Shown one piece after another: positions 46,063 through 55,734 of a stretch of 64,000 bases of DNA. The position numbers and the translations under genes were made by a program. The notes beneath the pieces are model-generated. The model was not told the origin of the DNA, ran no database searches, and saw only the letters and a program-made list of their open reading frames with translations. Each line of letters opens with the position of its first letter. Positions within the stretch are counted from its first letter, which is position 1. Origin of the DNA: Neobacillus niacini NBRC 15566 (GTDB taxonomy: Bacteria > Bacillota > Bacilli > Bacillales > Cytobacillaceae); NCBI RefSeq assembly GCF_001591505.1, contig NZ_BCVA01000001.1, positions 295,547-359,546 on the forward strand. Direction: 5' to 3'.

Positions 46063-46992
46063 TTAATAAACTGTTTCCTTGAAAAAGAATCCTGTGTCTA
46101 ATTTACGGGTTGCTGGCTGAATTTCTTCAATAGCTTCTAACAACTCATCTTTTTTGTCTTCGTATAAATCTGCGTCCTCAAAATATAAGTCAATGGCCTC
46201 ACGATATGCCTTTGTTACCGCAAGAAGATATTCCGGTGACTTTAAAATGCCATCGATTTTAAAACAATCTACGCCTGCTTCTAACATATCTTGGAGCTCA
46301 TCAATGATACAAATATCATTTGGACTCATAATATGGGTACCATTCTCATCTTCAAAGATTGGATATTTGTTTTCTCTTTCTTTATCGTGAAGGAACATAT
46401 TCTTTTCCATTTTACGATTTTCGATTTCCATCACTTTTCCTTGGTACTCATAGTAGTTACCTAATAGGGAACGTTTGGATTGGAACATACAGCTCATCCC
46501 GTGAACCTGTACTTCAATTTCAACCTCGGCGTTTTCTTTGATTTCCACGATTGCGTCCATATTGATTTCACGCGCAAGAACAGCTCTTTTCGCGCCTTTT
46601 TTACCCCAATAGTTACATGAAAACCAATTCGTCCCTAAGGTTTCAGTACTCCAATGAAGTTTCATATCGGGTGCCACTTCACGAGCAGTCATTAAAACAG
46701 CAGGGTCACCAAAAATAATCGCGTCGGCACCGGCCTCTGAAGCAAATTTAATATAATCACTTAATTCTTCTATTTTTTCATTATGGAAAATAGCATTGAC
46801 CGCAACATAGACTTTTTTACCTTGTCCTTGTGCTAAACCTATAGCTTGTTTTACTTGTTCCCGGTTAAATTCACCTGCTAGGCGTAATCCAAATCTCTGT
46901 TCGCCGACCACAAATGCATCAGCACCGGCTTCTGCTAATGGTAAAATATCATCAATAGATAATGGAGTTACTAGTAATTCGGTTTTTTTCAA
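46063..46992 (-). CDS. yrrN: U32-family tRNA hydroxylation protein (TrhP1/YrrN)
   Basis: 309 aa, the shorter U32 partner: KTELLVTPLSIDDILPLAEA, GVDCFKIDGILKS. It has few cysteines compared with YrrO, so it may act with it as a complex. The TTG at 46992 is 7 nt from GAGGTG; the GTG two codons upstream overlaps the SD. It sits between yrrM and yrrO, forming one tRNA-modification unit. Confidence 0.9.
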   Translation of the reverse strand: MKKTELLVTPLSIDDILPLAEAGADAFVVGEQRFGLRLAGEFNREQVKQAIGLAQGQGKKVYVAVNAIFHNEKIEELSDYIKFASEAGADAIIFGDPAVLMTAREVAPDMKLHWSTETLGTNWFSCNYWGKKGAKRAVLAREINMDAIVEIKENAEVEIEVQVHGMSCMFQSKRSLLGNYYEYQGKVMEIENRKMEKNMFLHDKERENKYPIFEDENGTHIMSPNDICIIDELQDMLEAGVDCFKIDGILKSPEYLLAVTKAYREAIDLYFEDADLYEDKKDELLEAIEEIQPATRKLDTGFFFKETVY

Positions 46993-46998
46993 TTTCAC

Positions 46999-47640
46999 TC
47001 ACCTCTTCTTTTTACTAATGGCGACGCCATCCCCAACAGGGAGAATGACCGAATGATAATCAGGGTGGTTCATTAGCCATTGGTTGAAACCGTCTATTTT
47101 CTTAACAAGATTTCGAATTCTTTTAGATTCAATCTCTGATTCTGTGACTAGTCCTTTAAATAAGACATTATCGGTAATAATCATTCCGTCATCACTTAGG
47201 TATTTCGAATACATTTCAAAGAATTTTTGATATTGGCCTTTTGCAGCGTCTACAAAAATGGTATCGTATGGTGCTTGTCCCCTAACAAGGTCCTCAACTT
47301 CAAGGGCGTCACCTTTAATCAATAAAATCTGTTCGCCGTGCTTCGAACGACTCAAATATTCTTCAGCCGTCTGAATCCTTTCCAAATCTCTTTCTATCGT
47401 CACAATGGACGCAAATGGCAGTGCTTCAGCCATCCGTAATGCCGAATATCCTATTGCAGTACCTACCTCAAGGATTTTCTTCGAATCCTGAATTCTTAAA
47501 AGCTGAAGCAATGCTTCGATTCCCACCAGCTCCATAATTGGTACTTTATTTTCTTTAGCGTAGTTTTCCATCTCGATAAACAATGGTTCACGCCCTGGAA
47601 TTAGATCCTCAATATAAGAATGCAGTTTATCATTCAACAA
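46999..47640 (-). CDS. trmR: tRNA 5-hydroxyuridine methyltransferase TrmR (YrrM)
   Basis: 213 aa, O-methyltransferase family 3 with motif I ILEVGTAIGYSALRMAEALP and DTIFVDAAKGQYQKF. B. subtilis TrmR (YrrM) methylates ho5U34 to mo5U34 in tRNA, acting after TrhP1/TrhP2. The start is a TTG at 47640 with SD AGGTGA. It heads the yrrM-yrrN-yrrO-udk-greA unit. Confidence 0.92.
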   Translation of the reverse strand: MLNDKLHSYIEDLIPGREPLFIEMENYAKENKVPIMELVGIEALLQLLRIQDSKKILEVGTAIGYSALRMAEALPFASIVTIERDLERIQTAEEYLSRSKHGEQILLIKGDALEVEDLVRGQAPYDTIFVDAAKGQYQKFFEMYSKYLSDDGMIITDNVLFKGLVTESEIESKRIRNLVKKIDGFNQWLMNHPDYHSVILPVGDGVAISKKKR

Positions 47641-47666
47641 ACTGCCATCACCTGCCTCTATCCTTT

Positions 47667-47733
47667 AAAAAGCATTGTTTCCACAATGCTGCTTCTTAGA
47701 CATGAAAAAATAGCGTTCAATAGAAACGCTATT
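47667..47733 (-). terminator. two tandem terminators after mltG
   Basis: First (in mltG direction): AATAGCGTT, 7-nt loop, AACGCTATT, TTTT (47733-47705). Second: AGCATTGT, 4-nt loop, ACAATGCT, TTTT (47690-47667). They separate mltG from trmR. Confidence 0.85.
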
Positions 47734-47811
47734 ATCTGCTCATAAAACACTTGAACTATTTTATCATAAACAAGGAGGAAAGAAAACTATTCCCCCTAGT
47801 TAATTGTTTAA

Positions 47812-48945
47812 TTATTGATTGGTAATATGCTCAGCTTTTGCTGCATTGTGTTCATCCAAAGTATTGGTAAAAATAACATCTCCTTCTTTTGTAGCAAGGA
47901 AGTACAAATATTTTGTATCAGATGGGTTCATTGCAGCTTCTAAAGAATCTTTCCCTGCATTTGCTATAGGGCCCGGTGGAAGCCCCTTATGTTTATACGT
48001 ATTGTAAGGTGAATCCACTTCCAAATCCTCATACAATACCCTTTCCTTATGCTTTCCTTGAGCATAAAGGACTGTTGGGTCTGTTTGCAACGGCATTCCT
48101 TGTTCTATACGATTATAGAATACACTCGAAATATCTTTTCGATCTGCCTTTTGTGTCGCTTCTTCCTCAATTAATGATGACATGGTTAATAATTGATGAG
48201 CTGTAAATTCCTCTTCGCTAGTTTCTTGCAGATAAGGTGTGATTACTTTTTGAGTTTGGTCTAGCATTGTCACAACCATTTCTTCAATGGTTGGATTCTG
48301 CTTATAGAATGGATAGGTTGCCGGGAACAAGTAACCCTCTAGTGGATATTTAATATTTGGATTCAAAATATCTGTTGTTAGTAAATCTGGATACTTTCCC
48401 ATCAATGTTTGGATGAATGTTCGATCATTTAACTGATTAAAGACTTCATCTTCGGATTTATTTGCGGCCTTAGCCATAATTTGGGCAATTTCTTTTAATT
48501 GCTTACCTTCTGGTATCGTTAACTGGAATGCTGCCTGTTGGAGTACTTTACCTGTTTTTAAGCGATTAATAATTTCTGGTATCTCCATTGAGGGACTCAT
48601 TTCATATTCTCCAGCCATAAAACCTGCTTCATTTTTAAATTTAACATAGTATTTAAAGACTTTAGCATTTTTAATTATTCCATTAGCTTCTAATTTTTCA
48701 GATATTCCCGTAACAGATGAACCGATCGGAATTTCCACCTTTTTTTGAACTTTACTATCTTTGTCAACGGGTTCAAGGGCTGACTTGATGTAGAGATAGC
48801 CCCCTCCTCCAATAAAAATAAGTATTAAAAGGGTAACAATTGTAATAGTTAAAACGATTCTGCGAACAATTCTTGCCTCACTTTGGTGCTCAAGCATTTT
48901 CCTTCGAATTACCTCTTTTTTCGAGTGTGTCTCTTCTGATGACAT
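47812..48945 (-). CDS. mltG: endolytic murein transglycosylase MltG
   Basis: 377 aa: cytoplasmic N-terminus, one membrane helix (about 28-52), LysM-like part, and the YceG domain with catalytic Glu in MSSLIEEEATQKADR and LPPGPIANAGKDSLEAAMNP near the end. MltG cuts nascent glycan strands during cell-wall synthesis. Strong SD GGGAGGGG. Confidence 0.95.
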   Translation of the reverse strand: MSSEETHSKKEVIRRKMLEHQSEARIVRRIVLTITIVTLLILIFIGGGGYLYIKSALEPVDKDSKVQKKVEIPIGSSVTGISEKLEANGIIKNAKVFKYYVKFKNEAGFMAGEYEMSPSMEIPEIINRLKTGKVLQQAAFQLTIPEGKQLKEIAQIMAKAANKSEDEVFNQLNDRTFIQTLMGKYPDLLTTDILNPNIKYPLEGYLFPATYPFYKQNPTIEEMVVTMLDQTQKVITPYLQETSEEEFTAHQLLTMSSLIEEEATQKADRKDISSVFYNRIEQGMPLQTDPTVLYAQGKHKERVLYEDLEVDSPYNTYKHKGLPPGPIANAGKDSLEAAMNPSDTKYLYFLATKEGDVIFTNTLDEHNAAKAEHITNQ

Positions 48946-49090
48946 TTTATTGCCCCTCCCATAAGCCGGTTAAACATGTATCTTTCAAACTCTTTTTTTA
49001 ATATTTTTTAAAAAAGCATATCAGATATTATTTCAGCATACATAGCGAAAAATGTCAATTTTCCTGCGAAAGCGCATTCAAAAATACATA

Positions 49091-49119
49091 AAAAAACGAC
49101 CCTTTTTTAGGGTCGTTTA
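49091..49119 (-). terminator. terminator of the ireB-yrrK-yrzB unit
   Basis: AAACGACCC, loop, GGGTCGTTT then TTTT on the minus strand. Confidence 0.9.
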
Positions 49120-49128
49120 CTGTTGATA

Positions 49129-49419
49129 TTATTCTTCGTCTTCTTGCTCGTCATAGAAGGTGTTAAGCATTTCTTCTACCATGTCCCATTCTTCCTCGGT
49201 TTCAATAGGAATTAATTCCCCTTCGCCGTCTTCATCATTAGGATTAAAGGCATAAGCATGAATCTCTGGGCCCTCTTCATCATCTTCCACTCCGCCTACT
49301 TGTTGAAACAAAACATACGACTTGCCAAAGTCCTCTGATTCAAATGTAAAAAGTACTTCACATAATTGTTCATTACCTTTTTCATCTACAATTGTAATTT
49401 GATTTTCTCCGTGTTCCAT
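49129..49419 (-). CDS. yrzB: DUF1292 acidic protein YrzB
   Basis: 96 aa, very acidic, with the DUF1292 core ([20 protein letters not shown] ... [20 protein letters not shown]). Function unknown, but it is almost always next to yrrK and ireB, here 12 bp after yrrK. Confidence 0.92.
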   Translation of the reverse strand: MEHGENQITIVDEKGNEQLCEVLFTFESEDFGKSYVLFQQVGGVEDDEEGPEIHAYAFNPNDEDGEGELIPIETEEEWDMVEEMLNTFYDEQEDEE

Positions 49420-49431
49420 AACTTCACCTCA

Positions 49432-49848
49432 TTAATTTTTGCTATCCAGATAGCCTTGTAGAATCATCGAAGCTGCCATTTTATCAATAACCTTTTTTCG
49501 CTTTTTACGGCTTACATCCGCTTCAAGCAAGACTCGCTCTGCTGCCATTGTTGTTAAACGCTCGTCCCATAAAATGGTGGAAACCGAAAACTGGTTCTCA
49601 ATTTCCTCTGCGTATCGTTTGCTGGCTTCGCCTCGAGGTCCAATCGTGCCATTCATATTCTTTGGTAAACCGATGACAACTTGACTAATTCCATACTCTT
49701 TTATTAATTGACCAATTTCGTCAAAACCAAACTTATTTTTTTCTTCGTCAATTTTTAGGGTTTTGAGGCCCTGTGCAGTCCAGCCAAGTTCGTCACTTAT
49801 GGCAATACCGACTGTCTTAGAGCCAACATCTAATCCCATAATTCGCAT
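49432..49848 (-). CDS. yrrK: YqgF/RuvX family nuclease YrrK
   Basis: 138 aa RNase H-like fold: [20 protein letters not shown] (first catalytic Asp), [22 protein letters not shown] and the final Asp in [11 protein letters not shown]. coli YqgF processes the 5' end of 16S rRNA. It lies 2 bp from ireB. Confidence 0.95.
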   Translation of the reverse strand: MRIMGLDVGSKTVGIAISDELGWTAQGLKTLKIDEEKNKFGFDEIGQLIKEYGISQVVIGLPKNMNGTIGPRGEASKRYAEEIENQFSVSTILWDERLTTMAAERVLLEADVSRKKRKKVIDKMAASMILQGYLDSKN

Positions 49849-49850
49849 TT

Positions 49851-50117
49851 TTAACCCTCACGTCGTTGTTTTAAATAGGATTTAACCAATTCCTCAATAA
49901 TTTCATCCCGCTCGAGTTTACGAATAATATTCCGTGCGTCACGATGTCGTGGAATATAAGCAGGGTCTCCGGATAGTAGATATCCGACGATTTGATTAAT
50001 TGGATTGTATCCTTTTTCTTGCAGGGCTTCATGAACTTGAAACAGAACATCATTTACGTCATGTTCAAAAGGCTCTTCAGGAAAATTAAATCTCATCGTT
50101 TTATCAAATGAGCTCAT
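49851..50117 (-). CDS. ireB: IreB/ReoM family regulatory phosphoprotein
   Basis: 88 aa: [12 protein letters not shown] start with the conserved Thr, and the [20 protein letters not shown] block. Orthologues (IreB, ReoM) are phosphorylated at that Thr by PrkC/IreK-type kinases; ReoM controls ClpCP-dependent turnover of MurA. The ATG at 50117 matches family starts and has better spacing from GAGGTG than the upstream ATG or GTG. Confidence 0.93.
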   Translation of the reverse strand: MSSFDKTMRFNFPEEPFEHDVNDVLFQVHEALQEKGYNPINQIVGYLLSGDPAYIPRHRDARNIIRKLERDEIIEELVKSYLKQRREG

Positions 50118-50173
50118 CATATGCACCTCGCATTTTTAGTAGAGGAGATAACTGCCTTGACTAGTTAGTTTTG

Positions 50174-50297
50174 ATCTAGCTACAGTGCCTAGGGGCTCGG
50201 GGTCATAAGCCAATCCGACAAGAAGGTTAAAGAACAACCTTCTCGCCAGCTTGTCTTATGCCTGTCGCCCCTGAACAAGGCACTTCCGCTTTTCTCA
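50174..50297 (-). repeat. MITE-like dispersed element, second copy (inverted)
   Basis: In reverse orientation it reads AAAGCGGAAGTGCCTTGTTC, AGGGGCGACAGGCATAAGAC, the same central AGAAGGTT hairpin, and CCCCTAGGCACTGTAGCTAG. It lacks the GGAAAAATGCA hairpin of the 40717 copy, so about 20 bp were gained or lost. Located between alaS and ireB. Confidence 0.85.
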
Positions 50298-50330
50298 GTT
50301 ACCACCATTTTACACTACTTTGTCTAGTTA

Positions 50331-52964
50331 TCAAATTGATTTTACCCATTCTTCTACGAATTGCAGGGCAGAGTCTAGTTTTTCAGGATCTTTACCGCCA
50401 GCCTGAGCCATATCCGGGCGGCCTCCGCCTCCTCCACCGCATCTTGTTGCGACTTCTTTGATTAATTTGCCGGCATGGTATCCTTTGTCAATTAGGTCTT
50501 TTGTTACAGCTGCGATTAAATTTACTTTTCCTTCATTTACACTGCCTAACAGAATTACAGCCGATCCAATTTTTTGTTTCAAATCATCAGCCATATTTCG
50601 TAAATTATTCATATCAGAAGCTTGAACTTTTGCAGCTAATACCGTTACACCATCAATTTGCTTCGCTTTTGATACAAGGTTTCCAGCCTCTATATTACCT
50701 AACTTAGCTGAAAGTGACTCGTTTTCCCGTTGAAGTTGTTTGATTTCAGTCATTAAGACCTCTATTCGGTTCACTACCTCTTTCGGATTGGTTTTTAATT
50801 TGTCTGCTGCGTCCTTCAATAACGCAACCTGGTCATTCATCAGTTGATAGGCTGATTCTCCGGTAACAGCTTCTATTCTCCTTGTACCTGCACCAATACC
50901 GCCCTCGGAAACAATTTTAAATAGCCCAATAACAGATGTATTCGGAACATGACAGCCGCCGCATAGCTCTAAGCTATAATCCCCTACTTTAACGACACGG
51001 ACAATATCTCCATATTTTTCACCAAAAAGTGCCATTGCACCCATTGATTTTGCCTCAGCAATTGGTTTTAAGCTAATATCAACTTCGATATTCTTCCAAA
51101 TTTTTTCGTTAACGATTTTTTCGATTTCTTCTAATTCCTCCGGTTTAACTTGACCAAAATGAGAGAAATCAAAACGGAGACGATCTGGTTCTACTAGTGA
51201 ACCTGCCTGGTTTACATGCGTCCCCAATACATCTTTTAATGCTTGGTGAAGCAAGTGAGTAGCAGTATGATTTTTTATAATCTGAACTCGATTATCTTGT
51301 TGAACAGTTGCAGTTACTTTTGCATTTGTCTTTAGAATTCCTGAATCCACTACTGCTTGATGAAGATTTTGACCATTTGGTGCCTTTTGTACATCTTTTA
51401 CGCTTACGCTAACACCTTCTGCAAAAATTAAGCCACGATCTGCAATTTGCCCGCCGCTCTCCGCATAAAAAGGTGTAACATCAAGAATTATCTGTACCTC
51501 GTCACCACTGAATGCTTCGTCAACCAATTCTCCATTTTTAACAATTGCAACCACTGTGGAGACCGTTTCAAGCTGGTCATAGCCAACAAATTGACTTTCG
51601 ACTACAATGTCGCCTAATACACCGCCTTGAACTTGCATACTGCCAACATCCTGACGTGCAGAACGAGCACGCTCGCGCTGTAATTCCATTTCCGTTTCAA
51701 AACCAGCGTGATCAATCTTCATTCCCTCTTCTTCTGCATATTCCTCTGTTAACTCAACAGGGAAACCATAGGTATCATATAGGCGGAAAACATCGCTTCC
51801 TGAGATCGTATCGCTTCCTTTTTCCTTCTCTTTCTTGATGACATTACCTAGTATGGATAAACCTTCGTGTAATGTTTCGTGGAAACGTTCTTCTTCATTT
51901 TTAATGACCTTCTGAATAAACTCCGTCTTGTCTTTTACCTCTGGATAAAAATCATGCATGATTTCTCCTACCACAGGAACTAGTTCATACATAAATGGTC
52001 GGTTGATATTTATTTGTTTTGCATAACGAACCGCACGGCGCAGTAAACGGCGCAATACGTATCCGCGTCCTTCATTGGATGGCAGTGCTCCATCCCCAAC
52101 TGCGAATGCCACTGTACGAATATGATCAGCAATTACTTTAAATGCTGTATCCTTTTCTTTTTCCTGGCCATATTTCACACTAGAAATTTCCTCAGTCGCT
52201 CTGATAATCGGGATAAACAAATCTGTATCAAAGTTAGTTGGTACGTTTTGAACGACGGAAGCCATTCTTTCAAGGCCCATTCCAGTATCAATGTTCTTCT
52301 TTGGCAGTGGTGTATAGGTATTATCAGGATTATGATTAAATTGTGAAAATACAAGATTCCAAACCTCTAGATAACGTTCATTTTCACCGCCGGGATATAA
52401 TTCTGGATCTGTCGGGTCATCACCATATTCTGGCCCTCGGTCATAGAAGATTTCCGTATTAGGTCCACTTGGTCCTTCACCAATATCCCAGAAGTTCCCT
52501 TCAAGGCGAATAATTCGTTCCTCTGGGATACCGATTTTTTTATTCCAAAGATCAAATGCTTCATGATCCTCAGGGTGAATCGTAACCGAAAGCAGTTCTG
52601 GGTCCCAGCCAATCCATTTTTTATCGGTTAAAAATTCCCAAGCCCATTCGATCGCTTCTTCTTTGAAATACTCACCAATGGAAAAGTTTCCAAGCATCTC
52701 GAAAAAAGTGTGATGGCGCGCTGTTTTACCGACATTTTCAATATCGTTTGTACGAATAGACTTTTGTGCATTTGTAATCCTAGGATTCTCAGGGATTACA
52801 CGTCCATCGAAGTATTTTTTTAATGTAGCAACGCCACTATTAATCCACAATAATGATGGATCGTCATGAGGAACAAGCGACGCACTTGGTTCAACAGCAT
52901 GCCCTTTCTCCTGAAAAAAGTCTAAATACATTTTGCGAATTTCTGAACCAGTCAAGTATTTCAT
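50331..52964 (-). CDS. alaS: alanyl-tRNA synthetase
   Basis: 877 aa, complete. N-terminal aminoacylation domain ([40 protein letters not shown]), editing domain with zinc ligands [11 protein letters not shown] and CGGCH, and the C-terminal DHHA1 domain ([16 protein letters not shown]). It charges tRNA-Ala and clears mischarged Ser and Gly. Regulated by an upstream T-box leader. A 45-bp AT-rich spacer separates it from the terminator. Confidence 0.98.
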   Translation of the reverse strand: MKYLTGSEIRKMYLDFFQEKGHAVEPSASLVPHDDPSLLWINSGVATLKKYFDGRVIPENPRITNAQKSIRTNDIENVGKTARHHTFFEMLGNFSIGEYFKEEAIEWAWEFLTDKKWIGWDPELLSVTIHPEDHEAFDLWNKKIGIPEERIIRLEGNFWDIGEGPSGPNTEIFYDRGPEYGDDPTDPELYPGGENERYLEVWNLVFSQFNHNPDNTYTPLPKKNIDTGMGLERMASVVQNVPTNFDTDLFIPIIRATEEISSVKYGQEKEKDTAFKVIADHIRTVAFAVGDGALPSNEGRGYVLRRLLRRAVRYAKQININRPFMYELVPVVGEIMHDFYPEVKDKTEFIQKVIKNEEERFHETLHEGLSILGNVIKKEKEKGSDTISGSDVFRLYDTYGFPVELTEEYAEEEGMKIDHAGFETEMELQRERARSARQDVGSMQVQGGVLGDIVVESQFVGYDQLETVSTVVAIVKNGELVDEAFSGDEVQIILDVTPFYAESGGQIADRGLIFAEGVSVSVKDVQKAPNGQNLHQAVVDSGILKTNAKVTATVQQDNRVQIIKNHTATHLLHQALKDVLGTHVNQAGSLVEPDRLRFDFSHFGQVKPEELEEIEKIVNEKIWKNIEVDISLKPIAEAKSMGAMALFGEKYGDIVRVVKVGDYSLELCGGCHVPNTSVIGLFKIVSEGGIGAGTRRIEAVTGESAYQLMNDQVALLKDAADKLKTNPKEVVNRIEVLMTEIKQLQRENESLSAKLGNIEAGNLVSKAKQIDGVTVLAAKVQASDMNNLRNMADDLKQKIGSAVILLGSVNEGKVNLIAAVTKDLIDKGYHAGKLIKEVATRCGGGGGGRPDMAQAGGKDPEKLDSALQFVEEWVKSI

Positions 52965-52993
52965 ATTAATTACCCTCCCTTAAGGTTAAAAAA

Positions 52994-53285
52994 GAACACA
53001 AAAAAGCCCTCATCCCATGGTGAAGTTTCTTTTTGCGGAACTTCACCGGAACAGGGACGAGAGCTAACTCGCGGTACCACCCTGATTATGAACACAAAAA
53101 TAACGAGTGTTCATCTCTCAAATAATGCCTTAACGCGGCAACAACGGCAGTGGTTAGCTGCACTCCAGACTAGCTTTCTGTTATCCTTCATCTAGAGCTT
53201 CTCGCAGCCAAGGAAGCTCCTCTCTTAGAGATGGACTACAACATACTTAGGGTCCTTCAACATGTTAATCCAAACTATTCTATAA
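52994..53285 (-). promoter_or_regulatory. T-box riboswitch leader of alaS
   Basis: On the minus strand the conserved T-box AGGGTGGTACCGCG is at 53083-53070. The terminator (GCTCTCGTCCC with GGGATGAGGGC, enclosing a GGTGAAGTT hairpin, then TTTTTT) is at about 53066-52999. In the 3' side of stem I, CAGCTAACCA carries a GCU alanine codon (53158-53156), the probable specifier. Uncharged tRNA-Ala would stabilise the antiterminator and allow alaS transcription. Confidence 0.93.
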
Positions 53286-53289
53286 ACGG

Positions 53290-53318
53290 ATTATAGCGAC
53301 ACCAAAAACGTTTGTCAA
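53290..53318 (-). promoter_or_regulatory. consensus sigma-A promoter of alaS
   Basis: TTGACA (53318-53313), 17-bp spacer, TATAAT (53295-53290): both hexamers and the spacer are perfect. The start point is about 10 bp before the T-box leader. Confidence 0.95.
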
Positions 53319-53330
53319 TCTAGTTCTCGT

Positions 53331-54410
53331 TTATGGGACAGGTTCCTTCACTTTTTCACGAACGAAGTGATTTTTAGCGTGAAGAATACTGACTTTAAGG
53401 ACAACCAGAACAGGGACAGCTACAATCATTCCGATGATACCTCCTACTTCCCCTCCTGCCGTTAAAGCTAACATAATCATTAATGGGTGCATATGCAGAC
53501 TTTTTCCAACAATATAGGGAGATAGGATATTTCCTTCTAAAAATTGCAATCCAAATACGATTGCAATTGTAATAATCACTAGGTTAACCGAGCTTGTAGC
53601 AGCAATAAATACGGCAGGGACAGCTCCTATAATTGGACCAAAATAGGGAATCACATTGGTTACCCCGATAATCATACCCAGCAGCAAAGGATATTTCAAA
53701 TGGAAAATCCAAAACAAAATCGCTGAAAGACTTCCGATAATCAGACAAACGAGCAGCTGACCCCTAATATAGCTCCCAAGTGATTCGTCAATGTCTCTAA
53801 GAAATCGGGTTCCTTTTCTCCGCCATTGTTTAGGTGTAAGATACCAAACAGCTCTTTTTATGATGGTGAAATCTTTTAACATATAGAAAGCGATAAAAGG
53901 GATGATCATTAGTGCAAAGGCAAAATTCAAAATGTTTAATAAGGAATCAGCTATCACAGTTAGGAGAGAATCTAACTTTCTTTCAAAGCCTATTATACCT
54001 TCATTTATTTGCTCTTGAAGTCCATCTGGCCACTCACGTGTATGTGATTGAAGTTCCTTAATCCAGCTCCTGTATTGCTCAGCTAAAATGGGAGCACTTT
54101 CTGCAAGGTCCCGCACTTGAGAAATAAAAGCAGGAATTCCTTTATAGATAGCAAAGCCAATACCCCCAAAAAAAAGAAAGTAAATTAAAAAAATGGCTAA
54201 TCCCCGGTGTAAACCCTTTTCATGCAGCTTTTCTACGATAGGATGCAGCAAATAAGTGATAAACCCACCGATAAAGAATGGGAGAATAATAATAAAAGCC
54301 ACTCTAACGACAGGCAGCCAGAAAAAGCGAATTCTTAAAAACACATAAATAGCGATGAGCAAAAGAAGCAAAAAACCGATTCGATAAAACCATTTAACAC
54401 GAATTTCCAC
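53331..54410 (-). CDS. yrrI: AI-2E transporter family membrane protein YrrI
   Basis: 359 aa: about seven to eight membrane helices, with the family blocks SYIRGQLLVCLIIGSLSAI, VTNVIPYFGPIIGAVPAV and GGIIGMIVAVPVLVVLKV. The family (formerly PerM/UPF0118) includes TqsA exporters and Na+/H+ antiporters, so the substrate here is open. It stops about 13 bp from the alaS promoter. Confidence 0.88.
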   Translation of the reverse strand: MEIRVKWFYRIGFLLLLLIAIYVFLRIRFFWLPVVRVAFIIILPFFIGGFITYLLHPIVEKLHEKGLHRGLAIFLIYFLFFGGIGFAIYKGIPAFISQVRDLAESAPILAEQYRSWIKELQSHTREWPDGLQEQINEGIIGFERKLDSLLTVIADSLLNILNFAFALMIIPFIAFYMLKDFTIIKRAVWYLTPKQWRRKGTRFLRDIDESLGSYIRGQLLVCLIIGSLSAILFWIFHLKYPLLLGMIIGVTNVIPYFGPIIGAVPAVFIAATSSVNLVIITIAIVFGLQFLEGNILSPYIVGKSLHMHPLMIMLALTAGGEVGGIIGMIVAVPVLVVLKVSILHAKNHFVREKVKEPVP

Positions 54411-54470
54411 CGATACATGCCTCCTTCTACTATATTTTTGGAGTCAAATACCGGATTTATACATATAGCA

Positions 54471-54498
54471 AAAATCCCCCTCATTATGAAGGGGATTT
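54471..54498 (-). terminator. terminator of the yrzQ unit
   Basis: AAATCCCC, loop, GGGGGATTT then TTGC on the minus strand; separates yrrD-yrzQ from yrrI. Confidence 0.75.
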
Positions 54499-54502
54499 AT
54501 AT

Positions 54503-54637
54503 TTAGAATAAAGCACGTTTTACTTTTCTTTGCATTCGTTTCATTTGACGGCCAGACATCATGTTGTTTCTTTGTGCAATATTATAGGCTGCCATTCCAA
54601 CTCCAAATGCAACCACGGAAGTCATTACTTTATTCAT
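54503..54637 (-). CDS. yrzQ: YrzQ family (DUF3918) small basic protein
   Basis: 44 aa: a short hydrophobic start (MNKVMTSVVAFGVGMAAYN) and a basic tail (MSGRQMKRMQRKVKRALF), the pattern of YrzQ. SD GAGGTG 7 nt upstream. Synteny with yrrI and yrrD supports the name. Function unknown. Confidence 0.75.
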   Translation of the reverse strand: MNKVMTSVVAFGVGMAAYNIAQRNNMMSGRQMKRMQRKVKRALF

Positions 54638-54714
54638 ACGTTTCACCTCTTCTGTAGTTTGACAGTGCTTCATGCTTTCGAACTGTCTACCTTCAGTAAC
54701 TAAGTGTTTCCACT

Positions 54715-54906
54715 TTAAATGGTGTAACGACGCTCTTCTTCTTCAAACAAGTCATCTAAGGAACTGAGTGTACCATCTTCTTCGACTTGATGGGTATTGA
54801 TTATGCCTTTGGAAAGAGACAATTCAATATAACAATTCCAGCAATAATATTGGTTTATTCCGATTTTGCCGATATCTTTGCTCTGACAATTTGGACACTT
54901 GAACAT
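54715..54906 (-). CDS. small zinc-ribbon protein
   Basis: 63 aa. Two CxxC pairs (FKCPNCQSKD and YYCWNCYIEL) form a zinc ribbon of about 25 residues, followed by an acidic tail (SSLDDLFEEEERRYTI). It is 12 bp after yrrD, the position of yrzR in B. subtilis, but I do not recall that sequence well enough to name it. Confidence 0.8.
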   Translation of the reverse strand: MFKCPNCQSKDIGKIGINQYYCWNCYIELSLSKGIINTHQVEEDGTLSSLDDLFEEEERRYTI

Positions 54907-54918
54907 GAAAAGAACACC

Positions 54919-55404
54919 TCACGTATGATTAACGTCTACGATGATGGCATCCTTTCCGATCGCAGGGGGCTTCTCGGATTGTATTACTTGTTTCCCTTCC
55001 GTTATATCCGAAAAGAAACCATCCGTAATTTCGTACCCTACGATTGTGCCCAATTCCTCATGAAAATATACATCCTCTAACAATCCCAATGACTCTCCGC
55101 TTTTTGATATAAGCATTTTTCCATTTAGAGAATGTTGATGAAAAAGAGTATATTCTGGATTTGTTTTAAATCTCTCTAGGGAATCATTCACTTCAATCAT
55201 GACCCCATCCCAGCCAAATGATAATACATCCTGAATGTCCAAGAAATAGGTTTGTTTGAAGAAAACGCCTTTTTTAACCATAAGGCCTTTAACTACCCCA
55301 TCATTTGTGATACATAAGTCTGTTACTTCACCAATTTTCGAACCCGTTTTCGATTCAAACACTGGCTGTCCTTTTAATAAAGCAAATGTTCGCAGAGTGC
55401 CCAC
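54919..55404 (-). CDS. yrrD: PRC-barrel domain protein YrrD
   Basis: 161 aa made of two PRC-barrel-like repeats (QPVFESKTGSKIGEVTDLCI near residue 14; GKMLISKSGESLGLLEDVYF near 94). Such barrels bind RNA or protein partners. SD CAGGAGGTGG overlaps the start region. Synteny agrees with yrrD; function unknown. Confidence 0.85.
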   Translation of the reverse strand: MGTLRTFALLKGQPVFESKTGSKIGEVTDLCITNDGVVKGLMVKKGVFFKQTYFLDIQDVLSFGWDGVMIEVNDSLERFKTNPEYTLFHQHSLNGKMLISKSGESLGLLEDVYFHEELGTIVGYEITDGFFSDITEGKQVIQSEKPPAIGKDAIIVDVNHT

Positions 55405-55425
55405 CTCCTGTGAACATTTATAGTT

Positions 55426-55467
55426 TCACTCATTTACCATGAAATCATAAGGTGTAACGTTTTCCAT
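55426..55467 (-). pseudogene. possible remnant duplicating the RecD2 C-terminus
   Basis: A 13-codon frame reads MENVTPYDFMVNE; RecD2, 1 kb away, ends MEYVTPYDFM. The DNA match around ATAAGGTGTAACGT is nearly perfect on both sides. The rest of the 330-bp yrrD-dedA spacer (55405-55734) holds no other ORF, only small AT-rich inverted repeats. It could be a duplicated scrap or chance of short length. Confidence 0.45.
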
Positions 55468-55734
55468 TGCGGAAGTAAAAAACTTTCCTGTGCAACTCAT
55501 GTAGGAAATGACTAGTTTAAATTCTTAAAACAGCTAAAAGATGTTAAGACGCGAGACGTAACATTGCATAATTATAAATACCCAATTATAATTTGTGTAG
55601 ATGAATTTAAGATTAAACAAGTTATTATTTTTCTGGATAATGCTATTTAAGCAAAGGAAAGTAAGCATCAATTGATTAAATGTCATCTGAAATTGCCGTC
55701 TCTTTTTTAACGGAATGCTTCAGGAGGTTTTGAA

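Noticed and set aside
44775..46992. Secreted collagenase-like peptidases from the U32 label
   Set aside because: No signal peptides; YrrN/YrrO homologues are established tRNA hydroxylation factors and lie beside trmR.
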